Assembly: GCA_001604045.1 (NCBI GenBank)
Contig: LVAN01000024.1
Coordinates: 1-53,542 of the forward strand
Reading direction: 5' to 3'
Length of the DNA stretch: 53,542 nucleotides
Source: Clostridiales bacterium Firm_08
GTDB taxonomy: Bacteria > Bacillota > Clostridia > Oscillospirales > QAKW01
Shown: positions 50,273 through 53,542 of the stretch, in pieces
Numbering within the stretch: position 1 is the first letter of the stretch
Layout of the letters: every line of letters begins with the position of its first letter
Notes under the pieces: model-generated
The model's input: only the letters and a program-made list of their open reading frames with translations
Databases searched by the model: none
What the model was told of the DNA's origin: nothing
Position numbers and translations under genes: made by a program

Positions 50273-50713
50273 ATGTTTCACAAAATCAAGGCCGTGATAC
50301 CGCTGCCCGACTACAAACTGATCGTGCAGTTTTCCGAAGGCGTTACAAAAGTATATGACGTGGCGGCGCTGTTTGAAAGATATCCGCTGTTCAGGGCTCT
50401 GTCCGACACTCCCGGCGCCTTCGCGAGCGTGTACGTCGACGTTGGCGGGCACGGCGTTGTCTGGAGCGATGATCTTGACCTGTCCTGCGACGAAATGTGG
50501 GAAAACGGGAAGGAGATCCGCACGCCGTTTGACGGATTGATGGCATTCAGCGACGCCTCCGAGCTATGGGGGCTCAACGAAAGCACACTCCGCAAAGCCA
50601 TCGCGTACGGAAAACTCAAAAACGGCGTGGATGTATGTAAATTCGGAAAGCAGTGGGTCATTTCCGCGGAGGCGATGCACCGGGAATACGGGCGGCACAG
50701 AGACAGGATATAA
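50273..50713 (+). CDS. DUF2442 protein fused to a helix-turn-helix domain
   Basis: A 146-residue protein in two parts. Residues 1-80 match DUF2442 (FHKIKAVIPLPDYKLIVQFSEGVTKVYDV, then the acidic WSDDLDLSCDEMWENG). Residues 90-140 (FSDASELWGLNESTLRKAIAYGKLKNGVDV) form a helix-turn-helix with a small wing (KFGKQWVIS), close to HTH domains in antitoxin-like proteins. It follows DUF4160 by 18 bases with AAGGAGG upstream. It probably binds the palindrome in the shared promoter. Confidence 0.78.
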   Translation: MFHKIKAVIPLPDYKLIVQFSEGVTKVYDVAALFERYPLFRALSDTPGAFASVYVDVGGHGVVWSDDLDLSCDEMWENGKEIRTPFDGLMAFSDASELWGLNESTLRKAIAYGKLKNGVDVCKFGKQWVISAEAMHREYGRHRDRI

Positions 50714-50784
50714 AAACGGGATCGTAACACTTTTTCCCTTCGTTCATATAGTGGAAATATAGAAACGGAGCGGAGGTGATACGT

Positions 50785-50907
50785 ATGTGTTGTGAATGGC
50801 TGAAAGATAACTGGTGCGTCGTGTTGGTGATCGCGCTGGTGCTCATCTGCTGCTGCGGTGAACAGAGCGGCGGCTGCGGCGGCCGCCGGGATACCTGCGG
50901 CGACTGA
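50785..50907 (+). CDS. 40-residue cysteine-rich membrane peptide
   Basis: MCCEWLKDNWCVVLVIALVL then ICCCGEQSGGCGGRRDTCGD. Eight of forty residues are Cys, on both sides of one hydrophobic helix (about residues 11-23). GGAGGTGAT five bases before the ATG is a near-perfect ribosome site, and a strong terminator follows, so the gene is likely real. Glycine-rich small membrane peptides are common among spore proteins of Firmicutes, and spoIIE is nearby, but that link is inference. Metal binding is another possibility. Confidence 0.65.
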   Translation: MCCEWLKDNWCVVLVIALVLICCCGEQSGGCGGRRDTCGD

Positions 50908-50915
50908 GCTTCCGC

Positions 50916-50953
50916 AAAAATATCCCGCTGACTTTTGTCAGCGGGATATTTTT
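50916..50953. terminator. bidirectional terminator
   Basis: A perfect 17-base stem AAAAATATCCCGCTGAC with its complement and loop TTTT, with A-run and T-run flanks inside the stem; it serves both converging genes. Confidence 0.92.
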
Positions 50954-50963
50954 ATATCTTTTT

Positions 50964-51926
50964 TCAGTCCAGCGTTACGAAATCACGGTACATCGGGTGC
51001 AGATCGTCAAGCGTCATACCGCCGCTTTTAAAGATCTGCGCGCTTTTCCAGGCGCTGCCCAGCCCCGCAACGGAATGCGCGTCGGTGCCGAAGGTGAACT
51101 TGACGCCGCACTGTCTGGCGAGTTTGAGCAGACGGAACTGCTGTTCACGCTCCGTCTTGTCGTTTCTCACGAAATTGCCGACGCTGAGATCGTATCCGAT
51201 CCCCTTTTCCGCCATCAGAGAAAACATCTCGATAAACTTCTCATCGGGGATCATCGAGACCGCCTCGTCCGCCTCGGCGGCGGTGTAGCCGCAGGCGATG
51301 AAGGGATGGGCGACGAAAACCGGCACTTTATCCTTGAATTTCGCGAGTTCCCCGTTGTTCAAAAGCCCCACGAAACTCTCGCAGAGGAAATCGGACAGGA
51401 ATTTGATATCCGGACCCTGCGTCACGTAAAGTTTGACGTCGGGCTGCCTCGCGTTTTCCAGCCAGCGCTCGATCTGACGGTCGCTGACCTCGGGGAAAGC
51501 GGCGCGCAGTTTCCGCTCCACAACGCCCAGCGCCTCCTTGTAGGAGGGATCGAAGGGGATAACGTATCCCACCATATGCGTATGGGAATGGGGGATGAGG
51601 ACGTAGTCGAATTTCACGGCGTTTTCGGCGGAAATGCCGATCTTATCGCACATCCCGCGGTATTCCGACTCGATGCCGATGAACAGTTTGACGCCTTTTT
51701 TGTCCGCGGGGATCTCGTCGCGGATCTTAAGGACCCAGTCGACGTCCTGCGGCTTGTACCAGGGGCTGGCGCCCTCCATTCTGTTATCCCAGCAGTGGTT
51801 GGAAATGCCAAGCACCTGTATGCCGACCTCCGCCGCCTTGTCGATAAAGGTCGCGGCGGTCGCCGTCTCGTCGTGACAGCATTTGGAAAGATTGCTGTGA
51901 TTGTGCATATCGATGATCGGTTTCAT
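50964..51926 (-). CDS. PHP-domain metal-dependent phosphoesterase
   Basis: A 320-residue protein of the PHP superfamily (histidinol phosphatase-like or PolC-type esterase). IDMHNHSNLSKCCHD near residue 5 gives the first His pair, FIGIESEYRGM a metal Glu, IPHSHTHMVGY and FVAHPFIACGY further His, and FGTDAHSVAGLG near residue 284 the final Asp-His. It hydrolyses phosphate esters in known relatives; the substrate here is unknown. It starts 14 bases after guaB with AAGGAGGTCTTTTACC upstream, so it is likely co-transcribed and might act on a nucleotide. Confidence 0.82.
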   Translation of the reverse strand: MKPIIDMHNHSNLSKCCHDETATAATFIDKAAEVGIQVLGISNHCWDNRMEGASPWYKPQDVDWVLKIRDEIPADKKGVKLFIGIESEYRGMCDKIGISAENAVKFDYVLIPHSHTHMVGYVIPFDPSYKEALGVVERKLRAAFPEVSDRQIERWLENARQPDVKLYVTQGPDIKFLSDFLCESFVGLLNNGELAKFKDKVPVFVAHPFIACGYTAAEADEAVSMIPDEKFIEMFSLMAEKGIGYDLSVGNFVRNDKTEREQQFRLLKLARQCGVKFTFGTDAHSVAGLGSAWKSAQIFKSGGMTLDDLHPMYRDFVTLD

Positions 51927-51940
51927 GGTAAAAGACCTCC

Positions 51941-53443
51941 TTATCCCTGTGTCGTCTGATCTTTGAGCAGCACGTCGTGCGCGCCGCCCTCAACGATGGA
52001 CACGCTGCTGACCAGCGTGAGTTTCGCTTTTTCCTGCAGTTCCCGGATGGTAAGCGCCCCGCAGTTGCACATAGTGGAGCGGATCTTGGAAAGGGTGACG
52101 GGCAGGTTGTCGTGGATGGAGCCGGCGTACGGCACGTAACAGTCCACGCCCTCGACGAAGGAGAGTTTCGCCGCGCCGCCCATATCGTAGCGCTGCCAGT
52201 TGCGGGCGCGGGCGCTGCCCTCGCCCCAGTACTCTTTCATATAACTGCCGCCCACCAGCACCTTGTTGGTGGGGCTTTCGTCAAAGCGGGAGAAATACCG
52301 CCCCAGCATGCAGAAATCCGCGCCCATCGCGAGCGCCAGCGTGATATGATAATCGTGGACGATGCCGCCGTCCGAGCAGATCGGCACGTACACGCCTGTC
52401 TCTTTGAAATATTCATCCCGCGCCGCGGCGACCTCGATGACGGCGGTCGCCTGTCCGCGGCCGATGCCCTTGGTCTCCCGGGTGATGCAGATGGAGCCGC
52501 CGCCGATGCCGATCTTGACGAAATCGGCGCCCGCATCGGCGAGGAACCGGAAGCCTTCCCTGTCAACGACGTTGCCCGCGCCCACCTTGACGCTCTCTCC
52601 GTATTTTTCCCGGATAAACGCGATGGTGTTCGCCTGCCACGCCGAGTAGCCCTCCGACGAGTCGATGCACAGCACGTCGGCGCCCGCCTCGATCAGCGCG
52701 GGGACGCGCTCTTCGTAGTCGCGGGTGTTGATACCCGCGCCGACGACGTAGCGTTTGTGATCGTCAAGAAGTTCCAGCGGATGTTTTTTATGAGAGGAAT
52801 AGTCCTTGCGGAACACGAAAGAGACCAGCCCGCCCCTGCTGTCGACGATGGGCAGCGAGTTGAGTTTGTGATCCCAGATGATGTCGTTGGCCGCCTTGAG
52901 CGTCGTGCCCTCCGGCGCGGTGACGAGCTTTTCGATGGGGGTCATAAATCCGCTGATCTTGTCGCCCGGCGACATCCGGCTGACCCGGTAGTCCCGTCCC
53001 GTCACGATGCCGAGCAGTTTGCCGTGCGCCGTGCCGTCAGCGGTGATGGCGACGGTGGAGTGCCCGGTCAGTTCTTTGAGAGCCAGCACGTCTCCCAGCG
53101 TCTGATCGGGGCGCAGGTTGGAGTCCGAGGTCACAAATCCCGCTTTGTACGCCTTGACGCGGCGGACCATCTCCGCCTGATCCGCGACCGTCTGCGAGCC
53201 GTAGATGAAGGACACGCCGCCCTCTTTGGCAAGGGCGATCGCCATTTTATCGTCGGACACCGACTGCATGATGGCGCTGACCAGCGGCACGTTCATTTTC
53301 AGCGGGCAGGTCTCCCCTTTTCTGAACTTCACGAGCGGCGTGGAGAGATCCGTCGCCGCGGGGACGCATTGATCCGAGGAATACCCCGGCACCAGAAGGT
53401 ACTCGCTGAAAGTCCTGGACGGTTCCTCAAAATAAAAAGCCAT
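51941..53443 (-). CDS. guaB: inosine-5'-monophosphate dehydrogenase
   Basis: A 500-residue IMPDH, which oxidises IMP to XMP with NAD and commits purines to GMP. Two CBS motifs lie at about residues 95-220. The catalytic loop reads [17 protein letters not shown], in place of the common GIGPGSICTTR, and the flap has NWQRYD with the Arg-Tyr pair. The end [15 protein letters not shown] and [10 protein letters not shown] belong to the branch that also contains the Tritrichomonas foetus enzyme, thought to come from bacteria. ATG at 53443 ([15 protein letters not shown]) is favoured over the longer frame because AGAGAGGGAAAAGAG precedes it. Confidence 0.94.
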   Translation of the reverse strand: MAFYFEEPSRTFSEYLLVPGYSSDQCVPAATDLSTPLVKFRKGETCPLKMNVPLVSAIMQSVSDDKMAIALAKEGGVSFIYGSQTVADQAEMVRRVKAYKAGFVTSDSNLRPDQTLGDVLALKELTGHSTVAITADGTAHGKLLGIVTGRDYRVSRMSPGDKISGFMTPIEKLVTAPEGTTLKAANDIIWDHKLNSLPIVDSRGGLVSFVFRKDYSSHKKHPLELLDDHKRYVVGAGINTRDYEERVPALIEAGADVLCIDSSEGYSAWQANTIAFIREKYGESVKVGAGNVVDREGFRFLADAGADFVKIGIGGGSICITRETKGIGRGQATAVIEVAAARDEYFKETGVYVPICSDGGIVHDYHITLALAMGADFCMLGRYFSRFDESPTNKVLVGGSYMKEYWGEGSARARNWQRYDMGGAAKLSFVEGVDCYVPYAGSIHDNLPVTLSKIRSTMCNCGALTIRELQEKAKLTLVSSVSIVEGGAHDVLLKDQTTQG

Positions 53444-53474
53444 CTCTTTTCCCTCTCTTTCGTTTTTTCTAATA

Positions 53475-53503
53475 ATTATAATAAAAGTTTCTGAAAAAAT
53501 CAA
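53475..53503 (-). promoter_or_regulatory. SigA promoter of guaB
   Basis: On the minus strand, TTGATT, 17 bases, TATAAT, 32 bases before the start codon. No purine riboswitch is visible in this short leader. Confidence 0.75.
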
Positions 53504-53542
53504 GCGTGAAAATACACTTTTTCCCCGGCGCGCCCGCGGTTT

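Noticed and set aside
50722-50752. A SigE or SigK type sporulation promoter before the Cys-rich peptide
   Set aside because: CATATA at 50745 resembles a -10 but no convincing -35 at the right distance was seen.

Overview
The window reads as chromosomal core and housekeeping DNA from a GC-rich, Gram-positive, spore-forming member of the Clostridia, probably an anaerobic gut lineage near the Oscillospirales; that placement is inference. Supporting signs are a SpoIIE phosphatase, a T-box leader on pheST, a paired GlgC/GlgD glycogen system, a lipoteichoic-acid-synthase-like enzyme, three SLH-domain surface proteins, consensus SigA promoters (TTGACA-17-TATAAT) and near-universal GGAGG ribosome sites. 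No prophage, plasmid, integron, CRISPR array or transposase gene was seen.

Layout. 1-1707: end of tcdA, an SGNH hydrolase and two tRNA-Ser genes. 1766-3353: a small inverted-repeat element, then a PstS-like operon with two tiny membrane proteins. 3431-4561: glycerate kinase. 4632-9494: a long structured RNA ending in a terminator 26 nt before potABCD, then a DUF308-like membrane protein. 9598-11443: ribokinase and nucleoside hydrolase. 11490-13034: lipid kinase and a Pro/Glu/Lys-rich membrane protein, separated by a second copy of the small element. 13112-21263: GH13 amylase-type enzyme divergent from glgC-glgD-glgA-glgP. 21520-23274: SLH protein. 23452-27150: pheT, pheS and their T-box. 27193-29482: membrane protein, aldose-epimerase-like protein and EamA transporter. 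29531-32598: prfB and an LtaS-like protein. 32680-33600: tRNA-Gly and a gene-free cluster of palindromes. 33620-37557: cysteine desulfurase, thiI and an unknown membrane protein in one operon. 37713-39858: fba and an SLH protein with a papain-like N-terminal domain. 39917-44775: a PepV-like dipeptidase and a 1131-residue BspA-type leucine-rich repeat SLH protein. 44934-47711: an Rrf2 regulator divergent from metY-cysK. 47859-50907: spoIIE, small membrane peptides and a DUF4160/DUF2442-HTH pair. 50964-53443: guaB with a PHP-domain hydrolase.

How they fit together. The glg genes make and degrade glycogen, although no branching enzyme is present here; the divergent GH13 enzyme may trim or debranch it. 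The metY-cysK pair makes homocysteine and cysteine, and the desulfurase plus ThiI pass cysteine sulfur to tRNA. The SLH proteins and LtaS-like enzyme belong to the cell envelope.

Most worth a second look: (1) the ~310-nt RNA before potABCD, whose internal hairpin shares sequence with its terminator; (2) the DUF4160/DUF2442-HTH pair with a perfect palindrome filling its promoter spacer; (3) the array of mini-hairpins joined by a constant CATCAT linker; (4) the 23-bp inverted-repeat element with a partial copy elsewhere; (5) the 40-residue peptide with eight cysteines.
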